Shown piece after piece: positions 10,430 to 18,501 of a stretch of 64,000 nucleotides of DNA; position 1 is the first letter of the stretch, and the number at the start of each line of letters is the position of its first letter. The notes under the pieces are model-generated. The model did not search any database and had not been told where the DNA came from. It worked only from the letters and a program-made list of their open reading frames with translations. The translations under genes and the position numbers were made by a program. Source of the stretch: Hanstruepera marina (GTDB lineage: Bacteria > Bacteroidota > Bacteroidia > Flavobacteriales > Flavobacteriaceae); the NCBI RefSeq assembly GCF_019880635.1, contig NZ_JAINVX010000001.1:1406001-1470000 (forward strand), in the 5' to 3' direction.

Positions 10430-10768
10430 ATGAGAGAAGACAATCAACTTTTAGTTATAACGCATTTATGCCAGTTACTTACCTGTTTTACGGGGTTTGG
10501 TGGACTAATAGTGCCGTTACTTATTTGGGTTACGCAAAAAGATAAAGTATATAAAATGGATGAGCATGGAAAGAATATTCTTAACTTTCAATTAAGTATT
10601 ATTATCTATTCTATTCTATGTGTTCCGGCCATATTGCTATTAGGTTTAGGATTCATAGGACTTATTGTAATAGGACTAATAGCCTTTATATTTCCAATCG
10701 TAAATGCCATAAAAACTAGTAATGGAGAAATACCAAAATATCCCTTGTCTATTAATTTTGTTAGTTAG
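10430..10768 (+). CDS. DUF4870 small membrane protein
   Basis: A 112-residue protein with three hydrophobic stretches (about 13-35, 53-75 and 77-97) and a charged loop QKDKVYKMDEHGKNILNFQ between the first two. That loop and spacing are typical of the DUF4870 (Tic20-like) family found widely in Bacteroidota. Function is unknown. It lies 73 bases after the cyclase gene on the same strand and is followed by a strong terminator, so it may be the last gene of that transcript. Confidence 0.8.
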   Translation: MREDNQLLVITHLCQLLTCFTGFGGLIVPLLIWVTQKDKVYKMDEHGKNILNFQLSIIIYSILCVPAILLLGLGFIGLIVIGLIAFIFPIVNAIKTSNGEIPKYPLSINFVS

Positions 10769-10790
10769 TTAAAAGTATTCAAGGCTAGAG

Positions 10791-10820
10791 AAGCGCTCAC
10801 CATTTGGTGAGCGCTTTTTA
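10791..10820 (+). terminator. Rho-independent terminator
   Basis: An 11-bp GC-containing stem AAGCGCTCACC / GGTGAGCGCTT with a 4-base loop is followed by T residues, 22 bases after the DUF4870 stop codon. Confidence 0.9.
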
Positions 10821-10837
10821 TTTTACACTAATATGGG

Positions 10838-10857
10838 TCGGTAACCTTTGTTACTGA
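10838..10857. promoter_or_regulatory. Candidate repressor operator upstream of the efflux operon
   Basis: A 20-base near-perfect palindrome TCGGTAACCTTTGTTACTGA (arms of 8, one mismatch, 4-base centre) sits 45 bases before the tolC-like start codon and overlaps the expected -33 region of the promoter at 10877-10884. TetR-type repressors commonly control such efflux operons through palindromes of this size, but no regulator gene is next to it, so the binder is unknown. Confidence 0.45.
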
Positions 10858-10876
10858 CAATGCCTGAAAACACGAC

Positions 10877-10884
10877 TACTTTTG
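10877..10884 (+). promoter_or_regulatory. Bacteroidota -7 box (TACTTTTG) for the efflux operon
   Basis: TACTTTTG matches TAnnTTTG exactly, 18 bases before the first ATG. A TTTG lies at 10847-10850, 26 bases upstream, slightly further than the usual spacing, so the -33 assignment is weak. The predicted leader is very short. Confidence 0.5.
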
Positions 10885-10902
10885 CTTCATAAAAATTACA
10901 TT

Positions 10903-12213
10903 ATGAAGTATAAAACTTATGTATGGCTATTGGTTTTTTTTAATTGGAGTAGTTTATTGATCGCTCAAAGTATTACGCCTATTACAAAAGCTGAAGTTCT
11001 AAATGCTGTTTTAGAAGATAATTATACTATTAAAATAACTCAAGAGAGCTATAATGAAGCTAAAGCAGATTATAAACAAACGCAGGCTGTTTTTTTTCCT
11101 AATATAGCTGTTTCACATACAGGGTTGTCAACAACCAATCCTTTAATGGCTTTTGGTTCAAAATTAAACCAAGGTATTATTACCGTTGATGATTTTAATC
11201 CTCAAACATTAAATAATCCAGATCAGACTCAAAACTTTGCTACCAAGTTTGAAATTCAACAGCCCTTAATTAATGTTGATGGATTTTACCAACGTAAGGC
11301 GGCAAAAGATAAAATGCAAGCCATGAGCTTGCAGGTTGAAAGAACAAATGATTATCTAAAACTTGAAGCCGAAAAAGCCTACATGCAGCTACAATTGGCG
11401 TATAAGGCTATTGCCGTGTTGCAACAGTCTTTAGATGCGGCTTTAGCCAATAAAAAAATGGCAGAAGACAAGTTTGATCAGGGGTATTTGCAGCGTGCCG
11501 ATGTGTTGGCTGTCGAAGTTCGAGTAACCGAAGTTAAGAATCAACTGCAACAGGCCAAAACACAGTTGGAAAATGTGTCCAACTATTTGTCTTATATCAT
11601 GAATACAGAATCTGATGTTGTATTTAGACCAACAGATAGTTTGCAAATTGATTCCAACGTATCATTTGGTAAACTGGAGTTATCAAAAGACCGATCTGAC
11701 ATTAAGGCTATGGAGTTTGTCACAGATGCTTACGAGACCATGTACAAGGCTGATAAGATGAATTTTTTACCACGCTTAAATGCATTTGGGAGCTATGAAC
11801 TCTATGATGATAAAATATTTCAAGGAAATGCCAATGGATATATAATTGGTGCTCAATTAAGCTGGACAGTATTGGATGGGACAAAACGTTTTGGTAAAGT
11901 AAAAAAGAGCAAGGCCATTTTAGAAAAATCTAAGTGGGAGTTTGAACAGTACAAGTCTGAAAGTCAATTGGAACTGAATAAGGCCAAGCGTATGTTGGTA
12001 GACGCTGAACAAAAATTGCAGTTGTCTGAACTGGCTTTAGAGCAATCTAAAGAAGCCTTGAGAATACGTACCGACCGTTTTCAAGAAGGTCTTGAGAAAA
12101 CGACCGATTTATTACTGACTGAAACCCAATACGCCCAAAAGCAATTAATCTACTATCAAACCATTTTCGAATATAATTATGCACAAGCCTATGTGCGATT
12201 TTTAACTCAATAA
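10903..12213 (+). CDS. TolC-family outer-membrane efflux protein
   Basis: Outer-membrane channel component of a tripartite pump, 436 residues. The start is taken at the ATG at 10903 because it begins a clean signal peptide (MKYKTYVWLLVFFNWSSLLIAQS); the in-frame TTG at 10882 overlaps the promoter box. Two long Ala/Gln/Lys-rich coiled helices (about 135-235 and 330-420) are typical of the TolC trimeric tunnel, and the fold repeats in two halves as expected. It is the first gene of an operon with a periplasmic adaptor (6-base gap) and an RND permease. The substrate is unknown. Confidence 0.9.
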   Translation: MKYKTYVWLLVFFNWSSLLIAQSITPITKAEVLNAVLEDNYTIKITQESYNEAKADYKQTQAVFFPNIAVSHTGLSTTNPLMAFGSKLNQGIITVDDFNPQTLNNPDQTQNFATKFEIQQPLINVDGFYQRKAAKDKMQAMSLQVERTNDYLKLEAEKAYMQLQLAYKAIAVLQQSLDAALANKKMAEDKFDQGYLQRADVLAVEVRVTEVKNQLQQAKTQLENVSNYLSYIMNTESDVVFRPTDSLQIDSNVSFGKLELSKDRSDIKAMEFVTDAYETMYKADKMNFLPRLNAFGSYELYDDKIFQGNANGYIIGAQLSWTVLDGTKRFGKVKKSKAILEKSKWEFEQYKSESQLELNKAKRMLVDAEQKLQLSELALEQSKEALRIRTDRFQEGLEKTTDLLLTETQYAQKQLIYYQTIFEYNYAQAYVRFLTQ

Positions 12214-12219
12214 CAGAAC

Positions 12220-13299
12220 ATGAACATGAAAAAAATAACATCAATATTTTTAACGGCTACAGTGCTTTTTGCCAGCTGCGGAAATGATAAAGAGGAATCA
12301 ATATCGAGTTCTAATGCTCCAATTCAAGTAGCCGTAAGTTCTATAAGTGATAATAGCAACAGTCCATTTTTGAGCGTAAGCGGTAAAATTCAAGCCGTAA
12401 ATAGTGCCGATTTAAGTACACGCCATATGGGATATATTGAACGTGTAAAAGTGAAAGTAGGCGATGCTGTAAAAAAAGGAGAGTTATTGCTTATGGTCAA
12501 TAATACCGATCTTGAAGCAAAACGTGCTCAAGTTAATGCAGTAATTGCACAAGCCAATGTAGCATATAAAAATGCAGAAAAGGATTATAACCGATTTAAA
12601 AGTTTGTTTGCAAAGAATAGTGCCACCCAAAAGGAATTTGATGATGTTACGACGCAATATAATATGGCAGCGGCACAATTGGAAGCCGCTAAACAGCAGC
12701 AAAATGAAATTAATGCCCAGTTTGCTTATGTTAATATAGCTGCTCCTTTTAATGGTGTTGTTACTCAAGTAAATGTAAAATCAGGTGACATGGCGAATCC
12801 AGGTATGCCTTTGGTATCTGTTGAAGGGCCAAATGATTTTGAGGTTATTGCTATGGTTCCAGAATCTAATATAACACAAGTACAACAAGGAACAGAAGTG
12901 CAGGTTTTGGTGAAATCCTTAAACAAAACATTACAAGGAAAAGTAAGTGAAGTAAGTACATCAGCTAAACATTCTGGCGGTCAGTATTTAGTGAAAATTG
13001 CGTTACAGGAACCTGTAATGGATGTGCGTTCAGGAATGTTTGCTACTGTGCAATTTCCTATTGATAGAAAATCAACTACTGAATTGGTTCTTATACCTAA
13101 ATCGGCTTTAGTAACCAATGGTCAGCTTTCAGGTGTTTATACCGTTAGTCAAACTAATACAGCTCTGTTGCGTTGGTTGCGCTTGGGGCGTGATTATGGC
13201 GAGCTGATAGAGGTCCTTTCAGGTTTAAATGCTAGCGAACAATACATCATATCAGCTGAAGGTAAACTTTATAATGGTGTAAAAGTTACCGCAGAATAA
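12220..13299 (+). CDS. RND efflux periplasmic adaptor lipoprotein (membrane fusion protein)
   Basis: A 359-residue adaptor linking the inner-membrane RND pump to the TolC channel. It starts with a lipoprotein signal ending ATVLFASCGND, so the mature protein is probably anchored through Cys20. It shows the biotinyl-lipoyl-like motif (RVKVKVGDAVKKGELLL), a helical hairpin (about 90-165), a second lipoyl half (AAPFNGVVTQVNVKSGDM) and a beta-barrel domain after about 185. A second ATG two codons in (12226) is equally possible. It lies between the channel and pump genes with short gaps, which fits a single tripartite operon. Confidence 0.9.
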   Translation: MNMKKITSIFLTATVLFASCGNDKEESISSSNAPIQVAVSSISDNSNSPFLSVSGKIQAVNSADLSTRHMGYIERVKVKVGDAVKKGELLLMVNNTDLEAKRAQVNAVIAQANVAYKNAEKDYNRFKSLFAKNSATQKEFDDVTTQYNMAAAQLEAAKQQQNEINAQFAYVNIAAPFNGVVTQVNVKSGDMANPGMPLVSVEGPNDFEVIAMVPESNITQVQQGTEVQVLVKSLNKTLQGKVSEVSTSAKHSGGQYLVKIALQEPVMDVRSGMFATVQFPIDRKSTTELVLIPKSALVTNGQLSGVYTVSQTNTALLRWLRLGRDYGELIEVLSGLNASEQYIISAEGKLYNGVKVTAE

Positions 13300-13328
13300 C
13301 AGTCGAAATTATTTCAAATTAAAAGATT

Positions 13329-16300
13329 ATGAAAGAAGGATTAGCTGGTAAAATTGCCAAAAACTTTATAGGTTCGAAACTTACTATTCTCCTCATGATT
13401 GTATTCATGGTAATAGGTGTTTATAGTTCGTTTTTAATTCCACGTGAAGAAGAGCCACAGATTGATGTGCCTATGGCCGATATTTTTGTTGGTTATCCAG
13501 GTGCTAGCCCAAAAGAAGTTGAATCTCGGGTTATCCAACCGTTAGAAAAGATAATATCGAATATTAAAGGTGTTGAATATGTGTATTCAACATCTATGAA
13601 AGAACAGGGCATGGTGATTGTTCAGTTTTATGTTGGGGAAGATATTGAGCGCTCCTATGTGAAACTCTACAACGAAATTAATAAGCATATGGATCAAATG
13701 CCACAAGGGGTAACAATGCCTTTGGTAAAAACACGAGCTATTGATGATGTGCCTATGCTAGGTTTAACCTTATGGAGTGAAAGTTATGATAGCTATCAAT
13801 TGGGGCAAATAGCAGAAGAGCTCTCAACCGAAATTGAAAAAGTAAATGATGTTGCCATTACACAACAAATAGGAGGCCATAGCCGCCAAGTTCGTGTGGT
13901 TTTAGATAAAGATAAGCTTGCGGCTAGCGGACTGGATTTTTTGAGTGTAGCTCAAATGATTCAGGCCAATAACATACAATTGGGAGCTGGTAGCTTTGAC
14001 AAGAATGACGAAGAATTTTTGGTTTCATCAGGAAACTTTTTAAAGACAGTTTCAGACGTTGAAAATCTTGTGGTAGGTGTTTTGCAGAACCAACCTATTT
14101 ATCTTAAACAACTTGCAAAAGTTATAGATGGTCCAGAAGTACCAGTTGATTATGTGAGTTTAGGTTTTGGTAAGGCTAGTAAAAAGTCACAAAAATTTCC
14201 ATCAGAGTATCCTGCTGTAACTATTTCAGTAGCTAAACGCAAAGGAGCCGATGCCATGAAAATAGCAGATGTAATCATCAATAAGGTTGACCATTTAGAG
14301 AAAACTTTAATACCCGATGATGTGCATGTAGAAGTTACCAGAAATTATGGCGAAACGGCTTCTCATAAAGTATCGGAGTTGTTGTTGCACCTTATTGGTT
14401 CCATTATAGCTGTAACATTGGTGGTTATGCTAGCTATGGGATGGCGTGGCGGATTGGTTGTGTTTTTATCAGTACCAATAACCTTTGCGCTAACATTGTT
14501 AAGCTACTACATGTTGGATTATACCTTAAACCGAATCACTCTATTTGCCTTAGTTTTTGTTACGGGTATTGTGGTTGATGATTCTATTATTATTGCTGAA
14601 AATATGCATAGGCATTTTAAAATGAAGCGCCTACCATTTAAACAAGCAGCCTTATATGCCATTAACGAAGTTGGAAACCCAACTATTTTGGCCACTTTTA
14701 CGGTAATTGCTTCGGTTTTACCAATGGCTTTTGTATCTGGTTTAATGGGCCCATATATGGCACCCATGCCAATAGGGGCCTCGATAGCTATGATTTTATC
14801 ATTATTCGTAGCCCTAACTATAACACCATATCTCGGGTTTATTTTTTTGAGAGAAAAAGATAAAAAGACCAAAAAGGATAAGCCGGAAAAAGCTTTAGAA
14901 GAAACTCTTATCTATAAGGTATATAACAAGTTGGAACGTCCTTTAATTGAAAGCAAAGCAAAGCGATGGTTGTTTTTGGGACTGACATTTCTATTGCTAA
15001 TAGCTTCTATGGGACTATTTTTCACCAACTCTGTAGCGGTAAAAATGCTACCATTTGATAATAAGAATGAATTTCAAGTGGTTATCGATATGCCAGAAGG
15101 GACAACATTGGAACGTACAGCCCTAGTGACACAAGAGATCTCACAATATTTGTCGTTTAGGCCAGAAGTTGTAAGCTATCAAAATTATATCGGTACTTCG
15201 GCGCCTATAACCTTTAACGGATTGGTAAGACATTACGATTTGCGTGGCGGAAGCAATATGGCAGATATACAGGTGAACCTTATTGATAAAAGTAAACGTA
15301 GTGCACAGAGTCATGATATTGCTAAGTTATTGCGCCCAGATATACAGAAAATAGCCGAAACGTTTAATGCTAACGTAAAATTGGTTGAGGTGCCACCAGG
15401 ACCGCCAGTGCTTTCAACTATTGTAGCAGAGGTTTATGGGCCAGATTATAATAAACAAATTGAAGTAGCCAATAATATTCAAAATATTCTAAAACAAACG
15501 GATGATGTAGTAGATGTGGATTGGATGGTTGAATCTGATCAAATTGAATATGAATTCATTATTGATAAAGAAAAAGCCATGCTTTATGGTGTTACACCAC
15601 AACAGATCTCTTATACGTTAAATAGAACGCTTTCCAATAAAGCTATTTCCCATTTATATGATGAGCATGCGGCGAATCAAGTAGGTATTGTTATGGCTCT
15701 TGATGAAAAGGAAAAATCCACGGTTCAAGATATAGCGCAATTGCAATTACAATCGCAACAAGGTCACATGGTTTCCATAAGTGATTTGGTAGCGATAGAA
15801 CCTATTACAAGAGCAAAAAGTATTTACAGAAAAAACCAGAAGCGTGTTGTGTATGTTTTAGCAGACATGGCAGGAGAACTGGAAAGTCCCGCTTACGCCA
15901 TTTTGGGTATGGAAGACAAGTTGAAAACTATTGATTTGCCTGAAGGTTATGAGATGAATGAATTGTATATGAACCAACCGGAGTTTGAAGATGACTATAC
16001 CGTGAAATGGGATGGTGAATGGCAAATTACGCTTGAAGTCTTTCGAGATTTAGGAATCGCCTTTTTAGGAGCTATAATTTTGATTTATATTTTAATCGTA
16101 GGTTGGTTCCAAAACTTTAAGGCACCAGTGGTTATGATGGTCGCTATTCCATTGTCCCTAATAGGTATCGTATTAGGACATTGGTTAATGGGAGCCTTCT
16201 TTACGGCAACCTCATTTATTGGTATGATTGCCTTGGCAGGTATCATGGTGCGGAATTCGGTATTGTTAATTGATTTTATCAACCTGCGTTTAAATGAAGG

Positions 16301-16523
16301 TATACCGTTAAAACAAGCGGCTATTGAGGCTGGAGCTGTAAGAACAACGCCAATATTGCTGACTGCAGGAACTGTGGTTATTGGAGCCTTTGTTATCCTG
16401 TTTGACCCTATTTTTCAAGGCTTAGCCATTTCATTAATGGGAGGCACTATTGTAAGTACGGTATTAACTCTTTTGGTTGTGCCATTAGTGTATTATATGA
16501 TTGAACGCAAAAAACATAACTAA
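13329..16523 (+). CDS. RND-family efflux permease
   Basis: 1064-residue inner-membrane proton-driven pump of the AcrB/CusA superfamily. It shows the 12-helix plan: an N-terminal helix (about 18-36), a large periplasmic domain to about 340, helices 2-6 with the charged helix-4 motif FVTGIVVDDSIIIAENMHRH that carries the proton-relay aspartates, a second periplasmic domain (about 570-880) and helices 8-12. The periplasmic sequence does not settle whether metals or organic drugs are moved. The PII-like protein downstream resembles genes found beside metal-type RND pumps, so a cation substrate is worth considering. Confidence 0.92.
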   Translation: MKEGLAGKIAKNFIGSKLTILLMIVFMVIGVYSSFLIPREEEPQIDVPMADIFVGYPGASPKEVESRVIQPLEKIISNIKGVEYVYSTSMKEQGMVIVQFYVGEDIERSYVKLYNEINKHMDQMPQGVTMPLVKTRAIDDVPMLGLTLWSESYDSYQLGQIAEELSTEIEKVNDVAITQQIGGHSRQVRVVLDKDKLAASGLDFLSVAQMIQANNIQLGAGSFDKNDEEFLVSSGNFLKTVSDVENLVVGVLQNQPIYLKQLAKVIDGPEVPVDYVSLGFGKASKKSQKFPSEYPAVTISVAKRKGADAMKIADVIINKVDHLEKTLIPDDVHVEVTRNYGETASHKVSELLLHLIGSIIAVTLVVMLAMGWRGGLVVFLSVPITFALTLLSYYMLDYTLNRITLFALVFVTGIVVDDSIIIAENMHRHFKMKRLPFKQAALYAINEVGNPTILATFTVIASVLPMAFVSGLMGPYMAPMPIGASIAMILSLFVALTITPYLGFIFLREKDKKTKKDKPEKALEETLIYKVYNKLERPLIESKAKRWLFLGLTFLLLIASMGLFFTNSVAVKMLPFDNKNEFQVVIDMPEGTTLERTALVTQEISQYLSFRPEVVSYQNYIGTSAPITFNGLVRHYDLRGGSNMADIQVNLIDKSKRSAQSHDIAKLLRPDIQKIAETFNANVKLVEVPPGPPVLSTIVAEVYGPDYNKQIEVANNIQNILKQTDDVVDVDWMVESDQIEYEFIIDKEKAMLYGVTPQQISYTLNRTLSNKAISHLYDEHAANQVGIVMALDEKEKSTVQDIAQLQLQSQQGHMVSISDLVAIEPITRAKSIYRKNQKRVVYVLADMAGELESPAYAILGMEDKLKTIDLPEGYEMNELYMNQPEFEDDYTVKWDGEWQITLEVFRDLGIAFLGAIILIYILIVGWFQNFKAPVVMMVAIPLSLIGIVLGHWLMGAFFTATSFIGMIALAGIMVRNSVLLIDFINLRLNEGIPLKQAAIEAGAVRTTPILLTAGTVVIGAFVILFDPIFQGLAISLMGGTIVSTVLTLLVVPLVYYMIERKKHN

Positions 16524-16525
16524 TT

Positions 16526-16606
16526 ATGAAATGTTTATTTGCAACTATTTTCAAACTACTAAAAATTACAATTGGGGCATTCTATTTGACCTATGAAAAC
16601 AAATAA
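16526..16606 (+). CDS. Possible 26-residue small protein
   Basis: A short reading frame begins 2 bases after the RND permease stop and encodes MKCLFATIFKLLKITIGAFY followed by LTYENK. It is hydrophobic with positive ends, like a single small membrane helix. Its position inside the efflux operon makes it a candidate small pump-associated peptide, but it is very short and could be chance. Confidence 0.3.
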   Translation: MKCLFATIFKLLKITIGAFYLTYENK

Positions 16607-16616
16607 ATATTAACAG

Positions 16617-16922
16617 ATGAAACTAGTAATTGTAACAACAGTTGAAGCATTTCACAATGATGTGATAAAACTGTTTAAAAAATCAGGCATAGAGAATTTT
16701 AGCGAGTCTGAAATTGACGGCTACAAAAGTGCGCCTACGCTACTGACAACCAACAGTTGGTTTGCCCATGAAAAAGGGGGCAACGAATCGAGTCTGTTCT
16801 TTTCGTTTACCACTGATGACAAGATTGACAATCTTTTCAAATTAATAGAAGGTTATAATAACAATTTAGAAACTAACAACCCAATAAGAGCTGTTGTATT
16901 ACCTATAGAGCGAAACATTTAA
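16617..16922 (+). CDS. PII-like small protein of the efflux operon
   Basis: 101 residues, beginning MKLVIVTTVEAFHNDVIKLFKKSGI and ending in a strand IRAVVLPIERNI. The beta-alpha-beta pattern, length, and position next to an RND pump resemble the PII-like group (including DUF3240) encoded beside some heavy-metal RND systems. Canonical PII uridylylation and ATP-loop motifs are not visible, so it would be a structural relative rather than GlnB. It probably forms a trimer that senses a small ligand or the pump itself; that is inference. It is followed 12 bases later by a DUF2892 gene. Confidence 0.6.
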   Translation: MKLVIVTTVEAFHNDVIKLFKKSGIENFSESEIDGYKSAPTLLTTNSWFAHEKGGNESSLFFSFTTDDKIDNLFKLIEGYNNNLETNNPIRAVVLPIERNI

Positions 16923-16934
16923 ATATTTTATATT

Positions 16935-17144
16935 ATGATAAATAGATATATTAGAGCTATTGCAGGCACATTTGTGATTATTAGCGTACTGCTTGGTATG
17001 TATGTAAACCAGAACTGGTTGTGGTTTACCATTTTTGTGGGCGCTAACTTGTTGCAATCGGCTTTTACAAAATGGTGCTTAATGGAAACCTTTTTGGTGA
17101 AATTGGGTGTTAAACGCGAAGAAAATAATTGTGAGGCATCATAA
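16935..17144 (+). CDS. YgaP-type DUF2892 membrane protein
   Basis: 69 residues with two membrane helices (about 8-24 and 27-44) and the family signature IRAIAGTFV, then FVGANLLQSAFTKWCLMETFLVKLGV. DUF2892 proteins often accompany rhodanese or metal/sulfur stress genes; the Cys in TKWCLME is at the usual site. Here it closes the efflux operon and is followed by a terminator. Its role is unknown. Confidence 0.8.
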   Translation: MINRYIRAIAGTFVIISVLLGMYVNQNWLWFTIFVGANLLQSAFTKWCLMETFLVKLGVKREENNCEAS

Positions 17145-17202
17145 CAATATTTTCTCTTTTAATAGTTAATAGCGTGGCATAGTATGCCAAAACTCTTGAT
17201 GC

Positions 17203-17230
17203 AAAAAACGCCCACAATTTGTGGGCGTTT
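17203..17230. terminator. Hairpin terminator shared by convergent units
   Basis: An AAACGCCCACA / TGTGGGCGTTT stem flanked by A and T runs lies between the efflux operon end and the dnaN stop, and is usable from both strands. Confidence 0.88.
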
Positions 17231-17252
17231 AAAGTTATAGTTAAATGCTTTT

Positions 17253-18371
17253 TTAGTTGTTAAGCATCACGGGCATCACCAACATGGTTACCTGTTCGCC
17301 TTCATCCAGTCCATCAACAGGGGTTAAAATACCTGCGCGGTTTGGCAAACTCATTTCCAATTGCACATCATCAGAGGTTAGGTTGTTTAACATTTCGGTT
17401 AAAAAACGAGAGTTAAAACCTATTTGCATGTCGTCACCTTGATAATCACAGGTTAATCGCTCTTCGGCTTTGTTGCTATAATCAATATCTTCTGCTGAAA
17501 TATTCAATTCTGCTCCAGCTATTTTTAAGCGAATCTGATGGGTGGTTTTATTCGAGAATATGCTTACACGACGCACCGAGTTTAAAAACTGTGTTCTACT
17601 GATGGTAAGCTTATTTGGATTTTCCTTTGGAATTACAGCTTCATAATTCGGGTATTTACCATCTATTAATCTGCAAATCAACTCAACATTTTCAAAAGTG
17701 AATTTAGCATTCGAATCGTTGTATTCTATGGTAACATTTTCATCGCTTGCAGCTAATATGCCTTTTAAAAGATTTAAAGGTTTTTTAGGCATAATAAATT
17801 CTGTTACTTCATTAGCGCTAACATCCTCACGAGCATACTTTACCAATTTATGAGCATCGGTAGCTACAAAGGTTAAGCCTTCTGTTGAAAACTGAAAGAA
17901 TACACCACTCATTACCGGACGTAAATCGTCGTTTCCAGCTGCGAAAATAGTTTTGTTAATAGCCGTCGCTAAAATGTCGCCATTTAAAACAGTTGAACTT
18001 GCATTTTCTAAACTTACAGCTTTAGGAAACTCATTACCATCAGCATAAGCTAGGGCATATTTTCCGTGATTTGAACTAATTTCAACAGTATTGTTATCTT
18101 CAACAACAAAGGTTAAAGGTTGCTCTGGAAATGTTTTTAAGGTATCAAGCAACAAACGCGCAGGAACAGCAACACTACCACTGTTATCACTTTCTACATC
18201 TAATTTAGCAGACATAGTGGTTTCTAAATCACTGGCAGAGATAGTTAACTCGGTATTATTTAATTCAAAAAGGAAATTATCTAAAATAGGTAGTGTGTTT
18301 GAATTATTGATTACACCACCCAGAACTTGCAATTGTTTTAGTAAATAGGTACTCGATACTATAAATTTCAT
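17253..18371 (-). CDS. dnaN: DNA polymerase III beta subunit (sliding clamp)
   Basis: 372 residues, the usual length, with the three-domain clamp pattern and start MKFIVSSTYLLKQLQVLGGVI. Recognisable segments include ATDAHKLVKYAR (about 165-176), DGKYPNYEAVIP and the C-terminal LVMPVMLNN. The protein forms a ring dimer that tethers the replicative polymerase to DNA. It is not beside dnaA here, which is normal in this group. A -7 box lies about 40 bases upstream of the start codon. Confidence 0.97.
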   Translation of the reverse strand: MKFIVSSTYLLKQLQVLGGVINNSNTLPILDNFLFELNNTELTISASDLETTMSAKLDVESDNSGSVAVPARLLLDTLKTFPEQPLTFVVEDNNTVEISSNHGKYALAYADGNEFPKAVSLENASSTVLNGDILATAINKTIFAAGNDDLRPVMSGVFFQFSTEGLTFVATDAHKLVKYAREDVSANEVTEFIMPKKPLNLLKGILAASDENVTIEYNDSNAKFTFENVELICRLIDGKYPNYEAVIPKENPNKLTISRTQFLNSVRRVSIFSNKTTHQIRLKIAGAELNISAEDIDYSNKAEERLTCDYQGDDMQIGFNSRFLTEMLNNLTSDDVQLEMSLPNRAGILTPVDGLDEGEQVTMLVMPVMLNN

Positions 18372-18410
18372 CTATTTAAAATACTTTATTTGTTCAAATG
18401 AATACTACTA

Positions 18411-18418
18411 CAAATATA
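18411..18418 (-). promoter_or_regulatory. Bacteroidota -7 box (TATATTTG) upstream of dnaN
   Basis: On the minus strand TATATTTG fits TAnnTTTG exactly, about 40 bases before the dnaN start codon. A TTTG lies 24 bases further upstream (18443-18446). Confidence 0.55.
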
Positions 18419-18501
18419 TCTTAAAGCTATTAATATTGGAAACAAACTTATTAACAAATAAAAGGGAAAAACAAGCCCTCAACAGACTTTAAATCGCGGT
18501 T

